DNA of 64,000 nucleotides from MFD04716-140 sp963703125 (GTDB lineage: Bacteria; Bacteroidota; Bacteroidia; Flavobacteriales; Flavobacteriaceae): positions 1,984,001 to 2,048,000 of the forward strand of contig OY969790.1 in assembly GCA_963703125.1 (NCBI GenBank), given 5' to 3'. Both the position numbers and the translations under genes were made by a program. Shown piece after piece: positions 1 through 8,947 of this stretch (the stretch's first letter is position 1; each line of letters opens with the position of its first letter). The notes below the pieces were generated by a model, which was not told where the DNA came from, did not search any database, and saw only the letters and a list, made by a program, of their open reading frames with translations.

Positions 1-301
1 TTCTATCTATAAAATCGTCCTTAAAAAAGGGCTTAATATGAACAACTTCCTTTGTATATTTTGTTGAAACCTTATAGTCAAAGTTAAGATGGGGAATATT
101 GGAACCTATCAAAACAAGATCACTCCCTTTATATTCGGAGATATGATTTCCAACATGTCTGGTTGCACTTGCACCCTCAATAAAGACCAGTTCATATTCT
201 GGATGAAAATGCCAGTAGAAAAGATGATTTAGTTTGGGGTCGTGTAAAAGCCGAAACGGACTTTTAGAATCTGGGGAGATGGTCTCTAGTTGAATCCGCA
301 T
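1..301 (-). CDS. AraC-family transcriptional regulator, N-terminal part (runs off the window)
   Basis: Read on the minus strand from the ATG at 301-299, an open frame continues to the window edge for about 100 codons. The translation carries a cupin-like stretch with the HFHPEYELVFIEG pattern at about residues 31-43 and a GSDLVLIGSNIPH stretch near residue 70. These are typical of the ligand-sensing N-terminal domain of AraC-type regulators in Bacteroidota, whose HTH domain would lie beyond position 1. A perfect TAnnTTTG box lies 63 bases upstream. The gene diverges from the PhyH-family oxygenase and may regulate it, which is inference from position. Family assignment rests on the cupin part only. 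Confidence 0.72.
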   Translation of the reverse strand, partial: MRIQLETISPDSKSPFRLLHDPKLNHLFYWHFHPEYELVFIEGASATRHVGNHISEYKGSDLVLIGSNIPHLNFDYKVSTKYTKEVVHIKPFFKDDFIDR

Positions 302-363
302 TTCTAAATTTAACAAAATTGCTTCAAATAGTTCTTAAAATGATTAAAAATATCAATATTGTG

Positions 364-371
364 CAAATATA
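364..371 (-). promoter_or_regulatory. Predicted -7 element of the AraC-family gene
   Basis: The minus strand reads TATATTTG, a perfect match to the Bacteroidota -7 consensus TAnnTTTG, about 63 bases upstream of the ATG at 301. No clear TTG -33 element is visible at the usual distance. Confidence 0.45.
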
Positions 372-453
372 GATCAATATCGAGGTTGAGAAAGGGATCA
401 TGCTTTTCTAATTTTACATTATCAAATTAGGAACTCAATTTAAAACAATCAAT

Positions 454-1428
454 ATGCAAGGAACAAATATAAAAGTAGAAATGGGCAACAAAGCCCATGA
501 AGAGATTCCTGGAAATCCGTCTACCGCAACAAGTAGTAAAATAAAATTGAATGATCGTTCAAACGGAAAACCACTTCGTGTTCTAAGCGAGGATGACTGG
601 CAATTTTGGAAACATAATGGATACATAGTTGTCAAGAATGCAGTACCTAGGGAACAAGCTCGGGCAACCGCAAATTTCATATGGGAGTTTGATGAAAAGG
701 ATCCAAATGATGCAAAGACGTGGTACGCACCTCCCAGAGCGGAAATGAAAATGAAAGAACTTACCGGTACAGGAATGGTTGAGGTTTACAATCACCAACA
801 TTTATGGAACAATCGTCAGATGCACCGAGTGTATGATGCTTTTGTTGATGTTTGGGGAACCGAAAAGTTATGGGTCACCATTGATCGTGCAAATTTGAAT
901 TTTCCCATACGGCCTGGGCATGAATATAAAGGTTTTATCCATTGGGACTATGACCCTGAAACCCGCCCCCAAAATGTTCAAGGTGTATTGGCCTTGGCAG
1001 ATCAAACCGATGAAAACATGGGCGGATTTCAATGTATACCATGGCTCTACCGGAATTATGATAATTGGAAATTGACTCAACCCGAAGACCGTGATCGTTT
1101 TAAGCCCGATGTTTCGGAATTGCAAGATAAAATCGTAAAGGTTAAAATGGAGGCTGGAGATCTATTGATTTTCAATAGTACGGAGCCTCATGGAATTCGT
1201 CCCAATAGATCAAATGATAAGGTACGTATTGCCCAATATATTTCAATGATGCCGGCCGAGGAGGACAATGAAGAATTAAGACGATGGCGTATTAACTCGT
1301 GGAAAAACCGCGTAGCACCAGAAGGGTACGCTTTTCCTGGAGATCCTAGAAATTGGGAGCAGACAAAATATGAAACTGCTAAATTATCAGTGCTAGGTGA
1401 AAAATTACTGGGATTAAAAGACTGGTAG
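454..1428 (+). CDS. Phytanoyl-CoA dioxygenase (PhyH) family Fe(II)/2-oxoglutarate-dependent oxygenase
   Basis: A 324-residue protein with the 2-His-1-carboxylate iron site of the PhyH family: H163-x-D165 in GFIHWDYD and the distal H246 in STEPHGIRPN. R249 or R258 could bind 2-oxoglutarate. No signal peptide is visible, so it should be cytoplasmic. PhyH members hydroxylate diverse small molecules, and the substrate cannot be read from sequence. It diverges from an AraC-family gene and is followed 72 bases later by a SulP anion transporter with its own promoter box. The 40 residues before the domain are polar and probably disordered; a later start is possible but no better ATG is evident. Confidence 0.82.
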   Translation: MQGTNIKVEMGNKAHEEIPGNPSTATSSKIKLNDRSNGKPLRVLSEDDWQFWKHNGYIVVKNAVPREQARATANFIWEFDEKDPNDAKTWYAPPRAEMKMKELTGTGMVEVYNHQHLWNNRQMHRVYDAFVDVWGTEKLWVTIDRANLNFPIRPGHEYKGFIHWDYDPETRPQNVQGVLALADQTDENMGGFQCIPWLYRNYDNWKLTQPEDRDRFKPDVSELQDKIVKVKMEAGDLLIFNSTEPHGIRPNRSNDKVRIAQYISMMPAEEDNEELRRWRINSWKNRVAPEGYAFPGDPRNWEQTKYETAKLSVLGEKLLGLKDW

Positions 1429-1472
1429 ATTATTAAAAGCGTGTGCTTTCAGGTCTTCAGGATAAATAGTGG

Positions 1473-1480
1473 TATTTTTG
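1473..1480 (+). promoter_or_regulatory. Predicted -7 element upstream of the SulP transporter
   Basis: TATTTTTG matches TAnnTTTG exactly and ends 20 bases before the GTG start at 1501. The untranslated leader would therefore be only about 15 bases. No TTG -33 motif is evident. Confidence 0.5.
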
Positions 1481-1500
1481 CACGCTTAAAATCATGAAGC

Positions 1501-3090
1501 GTGAAGAAGTATCTGAATTTATTCGATTTTAAGCAGAAAGTAGATTATAAGACCGAAATCCTATCGGGACTGACCGTTGCCTTGGCCTTGGTTCCAGAGG
1601 CCATTGCATTTGCCTTGATTCCGGGATTTTCTCCTTTAACAGGGCTGTATGCCGCCTTTGTGCTATGTCTGGTAACTGCTATTTTAGGAGGTCGTCCTGG
1701 AATGATATCAGGAGCAACTGGGGCAGTTGCCGTAATCTTTGTAGGTTTGATATTGGAGTTAAAGCGCAATTTTCCGGGGATTGAACCAGAAACGATTCTC
1801 AATTATGTGTTTGCTACGGTTATTATTGCAGGAGTACTTCAGATTTTGGCCGGAGTTTTGCGACTGGGAAAATTTATTCGGTTGGTACCACACCCCGTGA
1901 TGTTCGGATTTGTAAATGGGTTGGCTATTATTATTTTTATGGCTCAGTTTCCCAATTTCTATCAGCGAGGAACCGGAGATTTGTTGTCGGGGACATCGCT
2001 CTATGTAATGCTTGGTCTCACTTTATTGACAATGGGTATTATTTGGGGATTGCCTAAATTAACGAAGGCCATTCCGTCTTCTTTAGTGGCCATTGTGGTA
2101 GTATCGGCTTTAGTAATAGGTTTCGATATTGATACTTTGAGCGTTGCCGGTACAATGAATGAAGGTGAATCTATCAAAGGTGGTTTTCCTCCACTTTCAA
2201 TTCCCCAGATACCTTTGACGCTTGAAACTTTCATAATTATTTTCCCTTATTCAGCAATTGTGGCAGGAGTGGGATTGATTGAAAGTCTTTTGACACTTAA
2301 TATTATTGATGAGATTACCGATACTCGAGGCAGTGGCAATAAAGAATGTATTGCTCAGGGATCAGCCAATATTTTTTCGGGCTTTCTATCGGGAATGGGA
2401 GGTTGTGCCATGATCGGACAGAGTTTAATAAATATATCTTCTGGTGCTCGAGCCCGTCTTTCAGGTATTACGGCAGCCATTATGTTATTGGTGTTCATCA
2501 TGTTCGGCTCAAGTTTAATTGAAAGATTGCCTATGGCCGCCTTGGTTGGGCTAATGTTTATGGTAGCCATCGGGACTTTTGAATGGGCCAGTTTTAAAAC
2601 TTTCGGCAAAATGCCCAAATCAGATGTAGCAGTGATGGTCTTGGTCACTTTGATAACAGCTATAACACATAATTTGGCAATAGCGGTTCTTTTGGGCGTA
2701 ATAATATCTGCATTGGCTTATTCATGGGAAAATGCCAAACGTATTAGAGCCAGAAAATATATTGGTGATAACGGGGTGAAGCACTATGAGATCTACGGGC
2801 CATTGTTCTTTGGCTCAACCACTTTATTTGCGGAAAAGTTTGATATTCAAAACGACCCATCTGAGGTCATAATTGATTTTAAAGAGAGCCGGGTAGCCGA
2901 TATGTCAGGAATTGAAGCATTGAACAAAATTACAGGCCGATATGCAAAAGCGGGCAAAAAAGTACATCTAAGGCACTTGAGCAGGGACTGTATTCAGCTT
3001 TTGGAAAATGCGGAAGATATCATTGACGTGAACGTTGTGGAAGATCCAACCTACAAAGTGGCCGTTGATAAACCAAAAAAGAAGTTGTAA
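1501..3090 (+). CDS. SulP-family inorganic anion transporter with STAS domain
   Basis: A 529-residue membrane protein of the SulP/SLC26 family. Residues about 15-410 are a series of hydrophobic segments, opening with the family-typical ALALVPEAIAFALIPG stretch. Residues about 435-520 form the cytoplasmic STAS domain, including VIIDFKESRVADMSG. SulP proteins move sulfate, bicarbonate or other anions, and the substrate is not deducible here. The start is GTG: a stop at 1495-1497 lies immediately upstream in frame, and the ATG at 1494 opens another frame that ends after 12 codons. A strong terminator follows at 3203. Confidence 0.88.
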   Translation: MKKYLNLFDFKQKVDYKTEILSGLTVALALVPEAIAFALIPGFSPLTGLYAAFVLCLVTAILGGRPGMISGATGAVAVIFVGLILELKRNFPGIEPETILNYVFATVIIAGVLQILAGVLRLGKFIRLVPHPVMFGFVNGLAIIIFMAQFPNFYQRGTGDLLSGTSLYVMLGLTLLTMGIIWGLPKLTKAIPSSLVAIVVVSALVIGFDIDTLSVAGTMNEGESIKGGFPPLSIPQIPLTLETFIIIFPYSAIVAGVGLIESLLTLNIIDEITDTRGSGNKECIAQGSANIFSGFLSGMGGCAMIGQSLINISSGARARLSGITAAIMLLVFIMFGSSLIERLPMAALVGLMFMVAIGTFEWASFKTFGKMPKSDVAVMVLVTLITAITHNLAIAVLLGVIISALAYSWENAKRIRARKYIGDNGVKHYEIYGPLFFGSTTLFAEKFDIQNDPSEVIIDFKESRVADMSGIEALNKITGRYAKAGKKVHLRHLSRDCIQLLENAEDIIDVNVVEDPTYKVAVDKPKKKL

Positions 3091-3202
3091 ACAGATGCAA
3101 AAACCCCTTGGGTCTTTTGGGTTTATAATGAAACAATAATTCCTGATTGCGTAGAACTTTCTTGCACTATTCAATCATTTAGTTAGAAGAGGCCCAAAAA
3201 TA

Positions 3203-3242
3203 AAAAGTACCGCCCTTTTTAGAGAAAAAGGGCGGTACTTTT
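3203..3242. terminator. Bidirectional Rho-independent terminator
   Basis: An 18-bp perfect inverted repeat (3203-3220 and 3225-3242) with a four-base loop AGAG. The core is GTACCGCCC/GGGCGGTAC, and the A/T tails give T-runs on both strands. It lies between the SulP gene (+) and the convergent cytochrome gene (-), so it can stop both. Confidence 0.93.
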
Positions 3243-3258
3243 ATTTAATCAATAAAGA

Positions 3259-3738
3259 TTATAACGTCCGCAAATACTCCGCTATTGCACGAGTATCGGT
3301 TTCATTAAGGTTTTGATTTAGCATAATGGCATTGTTGTATTCTTTTAAAAGTGCCATGGCAATAGGATCCTCTTTGATCATTCCATCCGGGTTCATGATC
3401 ATATTCATGACCCATTCAGGGCTTCTTCTTTCATATACACCCTTTAGGGCAGGTCCGATCATACGTTGTTCTGCCATATGACAAGCGGTACAAATGGCTT
3501 TGAATTTCGCTTCCCCGGCTGCCGCCATTTCTGAATTGATTTCAGCACCAAAATCAACAGATTTAATAGGTCCTACACCCTTATTATTCAAATCAACTGG
3601 AACCCCTTCCGAAACTTCAGGTGCCTTGACCTCAGTCTTGGTGCTTTTCATTTCAAAACTGTCCTTTTTTTCTTCCTTCTTTTCGCCACAACTGGTAATT
3701 AAAATACCAAGGGCCAGTACGCTCAATAATTTTTTCAT
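3259..3738 (-). CDS. Lipoprotein c-type cytochrome, monoheme
   Basis: From the ATG at 3738 the product is about 159 residues: a signal peptide with lipobox LITSC (lipid Cys about residue 17), then a low-complexity Lys/Glu/Ser linker. A single class I cytochrome c domain follows with heme motif CTACH (about residues 83-87) and several downstream Met residues that could be the sixth ligand. An in-frame ATG nine bases upstream (3747) is less likely because it would add MII before a normal signal peptide. The protein should be membrane-anchored on the periplasmic or outer-membrane side and act in electron transfer. It lies 45 bases downstream of the YheT-type hydrolase on the same strand. Confidence 0.87.
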   Translation of the reverse strand: MKKLLSVLALGILITSCGEKKEEKKDSFEMKSTKTEVKAPEVSEGVPVDLNNKGVGPIKSVDFGAEINSEMAAAGEAKFKAICTACHMAEQRMIGPALKGVYERRSPEWVMNMIMNPDGMIKEDPIAMALLKEYNNAIMLNQNLNETDTRAIAEYLRTL

Positions 3739-3783
3739 TATGATCATGTATTTAGATGGTACTAATATAAGGAATAGAAGAAT

Positions 3784-4734
3784 TTAATTGATCCCGTTCA
3801 GAAAATTTATTGCCATTTTCTCATTGTAATAAACGTTACCTGAATCATAAAACCCAACATGCCCCCCATAATTGGGAACTTCTAGTCGGATATGTTTGTT
3901 TTGTTCGGCTTGTTTGTAGGGGTAACATTCGGGACCTAAGAATGAATCGTTCTTTGCATTTATTATTAAAGCAGGAATCTTAATGTTTGGCAAAAATTGT
4001 AGGCAGCTGCTTTTTTGATAATAGTCTAGCGCATCCTTGAAACCATGTGCTTTACTTGTATATATATCGTCGAAATCTTTTAATGTTTTTATTTTCTTTA
4101 TATCCAAATCTGAAATCATATCAGGAAATAATGGCTGTTTCAACTTTAATTTGGCGACCAAATGTTTCCTAAACCTATGGGCGTATAAATAATTCTTTGG
4201 CTTCAACAATTCTTTGAGGGAACTATGCAAATCACATGGTACCGAGACTCCAATTACCATTTTCAACTCTTTTGGCAATTGCCTTCCTTCGCCTATGTAC
4301 TTTAAAGCCAAGTTTCCCCCCAGACTTACTCCGTTGAGATATATTTCTTGGTAAATTTTGTTTTTAAGGATGTGTTGAACAACCGCATCCAAATCTTCAG
4401 TAGCCCCAGAATGATAGGAACGAAACAACCTATTGGTTTCTCCGCTACAACCCCTAAAATTTATGGCACAAGCATCAATCCCTGCTTGATTAAGGATTTT
4501 AGCACTTCCGGTAATATACGGTCTTTGCCCATGACCTTCTAGCCCGTGCAAAAGTATGGCGACCCTTTTCGAAGGTTTCTCGGAATAACTCCAATCCAGA
4601 TCTATAAAGTCGCCATCGGGCAGCTCAATTCGTTCTCTTTTTTGGACAACACCAATGACCTTGCGCGCCAAGCCCGAGTAGATCGTTGAAATATGACCGT
4701 TTTTGAATGGGAACGGTGGGTTATAGTCCGACAT
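3784..4734 (-). CDS. YheT-type alpha/beta hydrolase
   Basis: A 316-residue alpha/beta hydrolase of the YheT/ABHD1-3 group. The oxyanion segment is LLHGLEGHG (about 62-69), the nucleophile elbow GVSLGG gives S137, the acid is probably D263 in NAKNDSFL and the base H292 in GGHVGFYD. NFRGCSGE at about 92-99 is also typical of the group. No signal peptide is seen. It lies 36 bases after the nitronate monooxygenase-like gene and 45 bases before the cytochrome gene, so the three may be co-transcribed. Substrates of this group are poorly known, and acyl-ester hydrolysis is inferred from the fold. Confidence 0.87.
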   Translation of the reverse strand: MSDYNPPFPFKNGHISTIYSGLARKVIGVVQKRERIELPDGDFIDLDWSYSEKPSKRVAILLHGLEGHGQRPYITGSAKILNQAGIDACAINFRGCSGETNRLFRSYHSGATEDLDAVVQHILKNKIYQEIYLNGVSLGGNLALKYIGEGRQLPKELKMVIGVSVPCDLHSSLKELLKPKNYLYAHRFRKHLVAKLKLKQPLFPDMISDLDIKKIKTLKDFDDIYTSKAHGFKDALDYYQKSSCLQFLPNIKIPALIINAKNDSFLGPECYPYKQAEQNKHIRLEVPNYGGHVGFYDSGNVYYNEKMAINFLNGIN

Positions 4735-4770
4735 TTTTTTAGGGAATATATAACTATAATTATGCTATCC

Positions 4771-5745
4771 CTATTTTGGGAAAACCTCCAAAACTTTGGC
4801 TTGTTCTTCAATGGCCGATTTAAATTCTGCCTTTAAACGGGTCACCAATTCAGTAACGGGCAATGAATCATCAATCAATGCAACTCCTTGTCCTGCGGAC
4901 CAAATTGTTTTCCAAGCTTTTGCTTCGGTATTCAGTTCTTTTCCGAAGTCAATTTTAACATCCTTCTTCAAATCATCCTCCGTAATTCCCGCTGCTTTTA
5001 GACTTGCCCCCAAGAAATTTGCATGTACGCCTGAAATTGATGCGGTATAGATTACGTCGCTGGCACCGGCGTCAATGATCATCTTGCGATACTCCAGGGA
5101 TGCCTTACTTTCTTCAGTATTGATAAAACGAGTTCCCATATAGGCCAGATCGGCCCCCATTTGCAATGCCGACGCAATGTCGCGACCCGTACTTATACAT
5201 CCGGAAAGTATGATTTTCTTATGAAAGAATTTCTTTATTTCTGCTACAAGAGTCATTGGGTTGATAGTTCCTGCATGGCCGCCGGCACCCGCGGCAACAA
5301 GTATAAGTCCATCTACCCCGGCCTCCGCCGCTTTTTCAGCATGGCGTTTTTTAATAATATCGTGAAAAACAAGACCACCATAACTATGAATGGCATCTAC
5401 TACCATTGAAACTGCACCCAGTGAGGTAATGATAATTGGTACTTTGTGCTTAATGCAAAGTTTAATATCGGCTTCCAATCTGGGATTGGATGGATGTACA
5501 ATAAGGTTCACCCCGAATGGAGCGGCTTTCTTACCCGTCTCTTTTTCAAATTTTTGCAACTCCGTTTTTATCTCAATGAGCCATTCTTCAAACCCATCAC
5601 TGGTTCTTTGATTCAGCGCGGGAAAAGTTCCAACAATTCCATTTTTACAACATTCAATGACAAGTTTTGGCCCAGAGATAAGAAACATGGGCGCTGCAAT
5701 AACCGGTAATGAAAGGTTTTGGATAAAAGATGCTTTTAGGCTCAT
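4771..5745 (-). CDS. Nitronate monooxygenase / 2-nitropropane dioxygenase-like flavoprotein
   Basis: A 324-residue TIM-barrel flavoprotein of the NMO family. It opens with LPVIAAPMFLISGPKLV, the usual first strand, and has the FMN-binding AAGAGGHAGT segment at about 151-160. A second phosphate-binding region contains SGCISTGRDIASALQMGADLAYMGTRF (quoted in two overlapping parts: SGCISTGRDIA and ALQMGADLAYMGTRF). Members oxidise alkyl nitronates or serve as enoyl-ACP reductase-like enzymes (FabK), and sequence alone does not separate these roles. It begins the minus-strand run with the YheT-type hydrolase and diverges from the thioesterase at 5856. Confidence 0.85.
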   Translation of the reverse strand: MSLKASFIQNLSLPVIAAPMFLISGPKLVIECCKNGIVGTFPALNQRTSDGFEEWLIEIKTELQKFEKETGKKAAPFGVNLIVHPSNPRLEADIKLCIKHKVPIIITSLGAVSMVVDAIHSYGGLVFHDIIKKRHAEKAAEAGVDGLILVAAGAGGHAGTINPMTLVAEIKKFFHKKIILSGCISTGRDIASALQMGADLAYMGTRFINTEESKASLEYRKMIIDAGASDVIYTASISGVHANFLGASLKAAGITEDDLKKDVKIDFGKELNTEAKAWKTIWSAGQGVALIDDSLPVTELVTRLKAEFKSAIEEQAKVLEVFPK

Positions 5746-5855
5746 TTGATATTTTTTAGCAATTCTAAAAATAACTATAAAATTAGGCCGAGGTCGCCTA
5801 GTTTTTTCAAAACTATGGTATTTTTGTTACTCCTATGCACGCATAATAAAATAAA

Positions 5856-6338
5856 ATGGAAAAAATGTACCTAAAAGAATTTGAAGTCAGATGGAGTGAT
5901 GTTGATGCGAATCGCCATTTGGCAAATTCTGCCTACCTGAATTTTATGAGCCACACGCGAATGGACTATCTTTTTCACCTGGGATTTGATCATAAGATGA
6001 TGGCGGAGAGACAAATTGGCCCTGTGGTCTTTTACGAACATATGTATTATTTTAAGGAAATTTTTCCAGGCAGGCCCATTCGGGTTTCCTTGGAAGTAAT
6101 GGGCATGAGTGAGGAGGGAAAGTTCTTCGAATTCCATCATAATTTTTATGATGGGAAGGGAAGAAATGTGGCACATTGTGAAATGATGGGCGCATGGATC
6201 AATTTAAAGACAAGAATCCTTATTGGTTTGCCAATAGATCTATTGGAACCGTTCAATGCTGTTGAAAAACCTGACGGATTCAAGATATTGACCAAGGAAG
6301 ATACTCGAAGATTTACCAAAATCCCTAAGGATTTATAA
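5856..6338 (+). CDS. Acyl-CoA thioesterase-like hotdog protein
   Basis: A 160-residue single-hotdog protein related to YbgC/FadM-type 4-hydroxybenzoyl-CoA thioesterases. The N-terminal RWSDVDANRHLANSAYLNF segment places D17 at the position of the usual catalytic Asp. Such enzymes hydrolyse acyl-CoA thioesters in the cytoplasm; the chain length is unknown. The final 14 bases overlap the 3' end of the convergent EamA gene (6325-6338). Confidence 0.83.
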   Translation: MEKMYLKEFEVRWSDVDANRHLANSAYLNFMSHTRMDYLFHLGFDHKMMAERQIGPVVFYEHMYYFKEIFPGRPIRVSLEVMGMSEEGKFFEFHHNFYDGKGRNVAHCEMMGAWINLKTRILIGLPIDLLEPFNAVEKPDGFKILTKEDTRRFTKIPKDL

Positions 6339-7218
6339 TGGGTTTTTTACTAGCCAAGTAAACGCCTAATAGCACTAAACAGGCCGCCAAAATTTTAATG
6401 GTCGTCAAATAATCCTGACCGGTAACTATTGCGAATAAAATACCGATCATAGGTTGTATATAAACGAAGGCACTCAAAGTGGAAGCTTTTAATTGGGTAA
6501 GTGCAAATATATTTAGCAAGTAGGTACTAAATGTTGTTCCCAATACAACAAAAGCAATTCCAAAAATTGCTTCTGATGGTAGTTGTGACCACTCAATTTG
6601 GGTCACTTCCTGATATCCAAAGGGCATGCAGATTACAATTCCGATGGTAAACAACCATTTCATAAAAGTGAATGGATGATATTTATCCAGTAACGACTTT
6701 ACCAGAATCAGATAGGTACCATAGAACAACGAGTTTAACATGATGAAAAAATTTCCAAGAGGAATATTAGGTGCGTCCTGACGGGCTTCGGCCCCGAAAA
6801 GAATTAGCCCCAAGGCTCCAAGCAATCCTATGGCAATGCCAATTACTTTTCTGGGGATAATTTTTTCCTTAATCAGTATGGCCGAAAGAATCAGAACTAT
6901 TATTGGTGTGGTCGTGACCAAGACTGAACTATTAATAGGAGTGGACAATGAAAGTCCTTTAAAGAAAACCAACATATTGACTCCCATACCCAATAAAGCA
7001 CAAATGAATATTCTTAAGTAGTCTTTTTTATCAATTTTCTCCTTAGGCCCCAGAACTGAAATTATCCAAAAAAGAATGGCGGCACCTGAAACCCGAAGTA
7101 TTATAAAGCCAAAAGGTTGCACGTAGTTGGGCATTACCCCTTTCGCTATGGTATGGTTAAGTCCGTAGATAATTGTTGCACCTATGGCAGAAAATATGGC
7201 TAGGGTTCTTCTGTTCAA
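6325..7218 (-). CDS. EamA/DMT-family transporter
   Basis: A 297-residue protein of about ten transmembrane segments in two EamA repeats (about 8-140 and 155-290). Inner-membrane drug/metabolite exporter, substrate unknown. It overlaps the upstream ArsC-like gene by an ATGA junction (7215-7218), indicating translational coupling, and its 3' end overlaps the convergent thioesterase gene by 14 bases. Confidence 0.88.
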   Translation of the reverse strand: MNRRTLAIFSAIGATIIYGLNHTIAKGVMPNYVQPFGFIILRVSGAAILFWIISVLGPKEKIDKKDYLRIFICALLGMGVNMLVFFKGLSLSTPINSSVLVTTTPIIVLILSAILIKEKIIPRKVIGIAIGLLGALGLILFGAEARQDAPNIPLGNFFIMLNSLFYGTYLILVKSLLDKYHPFTFMKWLFTIGIVICMPFGYQEVTQIEWSQLPSEAIFGIAFVVLGTTFSTYLLNIFALTQLKASTLSAFVYIQPMIGILFAIVTGQDYLTTIKILAACLVLLGVYLASKKPIINP

Positions 7219-7568
7219 GAATGAAGGGCTTTTTTGGCCATTTCAACCTCCTTTTTGGCATTACCTATGAAAACTTGGCCATCGATTATGGCAACAGGTC
7301 TTTTTAGGAATGTGTAATGTTCCAAAATCAAATTTTTGTAGTCGTTCTCAGTTAATGATTTACTGGCTAAATTACGTTCTTTATATAGCATTGCCCTTCT
7401 ACTAAAAAGTGACTCGTAACTCCCGGACATTTTTTGCATTTCCGCCAGCTGTTTTACTGTAATTGGTTCCGTTTTGATTTCCTGTAATTCAACGCCCTTC
7501 AACGGTTGCCATTCTTTTAAGATTCTTTGACATGTGGTACAAGTGCCAAGATGGTATATTTTTTTCAT
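7215..7568 (-). CDS. ArsC/Spx-family thioredoxin-fold protein
   Basis: A 117-residue protein with a C10-T-T-C13 motif on the first loop, then an ArsC-like body ending in KRPVAIIDGQVFIGN. In arsenate reductases of this fold the first Cys is catalytic, and in the Spx/MgsR branch CxxC is a redox switch. There is no arsenic-resistance neighbourhood, so a general redox or regulatory role is as likely as arsenate reduction. The stop overlaps the start of the EamA gene (ATGA), suggesting a two-gene operon. Confidence 0.82.
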   Translation of the reverse strand: MKKIYHLGTCTTCQRILKEWQPLKGVELQEIKTEPITVKQLAEMQKMSGSYESLFSRRAMLYKERNLASKSLTENDYKNLILEHYTFLKRPVAIIDGQVFIGNAKKEVEMAKKALHS

Positions 7569-7620
7569 GTATTGATGCCTTTATTTGCCTACAAAGAAAC
7601 CTATTTCTTATAAATTGTGC

Positions 7621-7628
7621 TAGCTTTG
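7621..7628 (+). promoter_or_regulatory. Predicted -7 element of the TTG-started DinB-like gene
   Basis: TAGCTTTG fits TAnnTTTG exactly and ends 22 bases before the TTG start at 7651. This supports that start and predicts a leader of only about 15 bases. Confidence 0.45.
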
Positions 7629-7650
7629 CCGCTCTTAAAAATCGCTTGTT

Positions 7651-8112
7651 TTGGATAAACTCTTTGATATAACTTTTCAAAATAGAAAGATTCTCCGTAA
7701 AATCTTAAATGAAACTCCCAAAGAAAAACTTCTTGAAATCCCTAAAGGATATAGAAATAATATCTGGTGGAACATTGCCCATGTTGTGGTTACCCAACAG
7801 GTATTGGTTTATAATTTAAGCGGACTTCCTACTTTAGTTCCAAAAGATATTGTGGAGAAATTTAGAAAGGGAACCGTTCCTGATGGCACAGCGACCGATG
7901 AAGAAATTGAAGCTATAAAAGGATTTCTATTTTCCACGGTTGAAGTGTCTCAGAAAGATTATGAAAATGGACTTTTCAAAGATTTTAATTCTTATACCAC
8001 AAGTGTAAAAATTACCTTAAACAGTGTGGAGGACTCTTTGGCCTTTAACGTATATCATGAAGGGTTGCACTTGGGCATCATAATTGCCTTAGTAAAACAA
8101 CTTAAAAACTAA
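7651..8112 (+). CDS. DinB-like (YfiT/DinB superfamily) putative metalloprotein
   Basis: A 153-residue four-helix-bundle protein of the DinB superfamily. The His pattern fits the metal site: NIAHVV at about residue 49 and the YHEGLHLG motif near residues 136-143. The best start is TTG at 7651, as no in-frame ATG precedes the conserved first helix. A perfect -7 box lies 22 bases upstream of it. DinB-family proteins in Bacteroidota are mostly uncharacterised; some relatives are thiol transferases. The last four bases overlap the convergent lipoprotein gene. Confidence 0.78.
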   Translation: MDKLFDITFQNRKILRKILNETPKEKLLEIPKGYRNNIWWNIAHVVVTQQVLVYNLSGLPTLVPKDIVEKFRKGTVPDGTATDEEIEAIKGFLFSTVEVSQKDYENGLFKDFNSYTTSVKITLNSVEDSLAFNVYHEGLHLGIIIALVKQLKN

Positions 8113-8858
8113 GGCGCTATTTCAATTTTGGTCTTAAGGTATTTTTTTACATCATTATAGGGTATCATAAGTACAATCGGCCCATCTGCATAGGAAGCTA
8201 CTTCATATTGATTATATAAAAGAATAAGCCCTTGTTTGTTAAAGCCTATGTTCTCTGGCAAGTAGAAAGATTCATCCTCAAACATAAACCCAGTACTATT
8301 AATGGATTTTCCCAAGGGAATCTTTTCCTGTGCACGGAATTTATCCTCCGCAAATTGTTGAAATTCCAATGTATCCTTGAAAAGTTGCCAATTTTCAAGC
8401 TCCGTCCCTGCCAGCTTGTCAAAATTGAGATAACGCTTTGAGCTATAACCATGTGCACCTCCAGTAAAGATGTATGAGTCCATTTCCAAAGTAATGACGT
8501 ACTTATTTTCGAAAGTAACCGCTGCATCAATTTTTGCATCCCAAGCTGTTGTTTCCTCTGGATAAATCTCTTTTAATTCTGAGTAACCGCCTCCAAAAGA
8601 TTTTATCGCCTCCGTCACATCCGTGGCCTCGGATCCATCATCAAAAGAAAGTAGAAAAATAACCTCCTCTTTAAGGGCATTGTTTATCGTTGCCGCCACC
8701 TTGTTCTTATCCAAGGCTTGAGGCAAACTAATATTTATTTGAGGACAATCTGCACAAGCCTCTCCGGTATAAGTCTTTGGTTCAAACGAAAGCAAGTCAG
8801 ACTTTTTACAACCAAAAAGCATCAGGAAGCAAAGCGAAAGTAACAGGGGCTGTTTCAT
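8109..8858 (-). CDS. DUF4163/DUF3298-type (RsiV-like) lipoprotein
   Basis: From the ATG at 8858 the product is about 249 residues: a signal peptide with lipobox LMLFGC (lipid Cys about residue 17) and a CADC pair near residue 35. A DUF4163-like region follows, with FTGGAHGYSSKRYLNFD around residue 132, and a C-terminal DUF3298-like segment with VLMIPYNDVKKYL. GGAHG is the hallmark of the PdaC/RsiV extracellular domain. An upstream in-frame ATG (8885) would place nine extra residues before the signal peptide. Function is unknown; RsiV relatives bind lysozyme, but no sigma-factor gene is nearby. Confidence 0.78.
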   Translation of the reverse strand: MKQPLLLSLCFLMLFGCKKSDLLSFEPKTYTGEACADCPQINISLPQALDKNKVAATINNALKEEVIFLLSFDDGSEATDVTEAIKSFGGGYSELKEIYPEETTAWDAKIDAAVTFENKYVITLEMDSYIFTGGAHGYSSKRYLNFDKLAGTELENWQLFKDTLEFQQFAEDKFRAQEKIPLGKSINSTGFMFEDESFYLPENIGFNKQGLILLYNQYEVASYADGPIVLMIPYNDVKKYLKTKIEIAP

Positions 8859-8898
8859 AGAGTGCTGTTGAAATGATGACAGCAAAAGTACGACTCCA

Positions 8899-8929
8899 TT
8901 GTATTCCCCAAAAGATAACTATACATTTG
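8899..8929 (+). promoter_or_regulatory. Predicted promoter of the cystathionine gamma-synthase/lyase gene
   Basis: TTG at 8899-8901, a 20-base spacer, then TACATTTG at 8922-8929. This matches the Bacteroidota TTG / TAnnTTTG promoter and is the most complete one I found here. The gene starts 19 bases after the -7 box. Confidence 0.65.
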
Positions 8930-8947
8930 TCCAAAGAATAATACATT

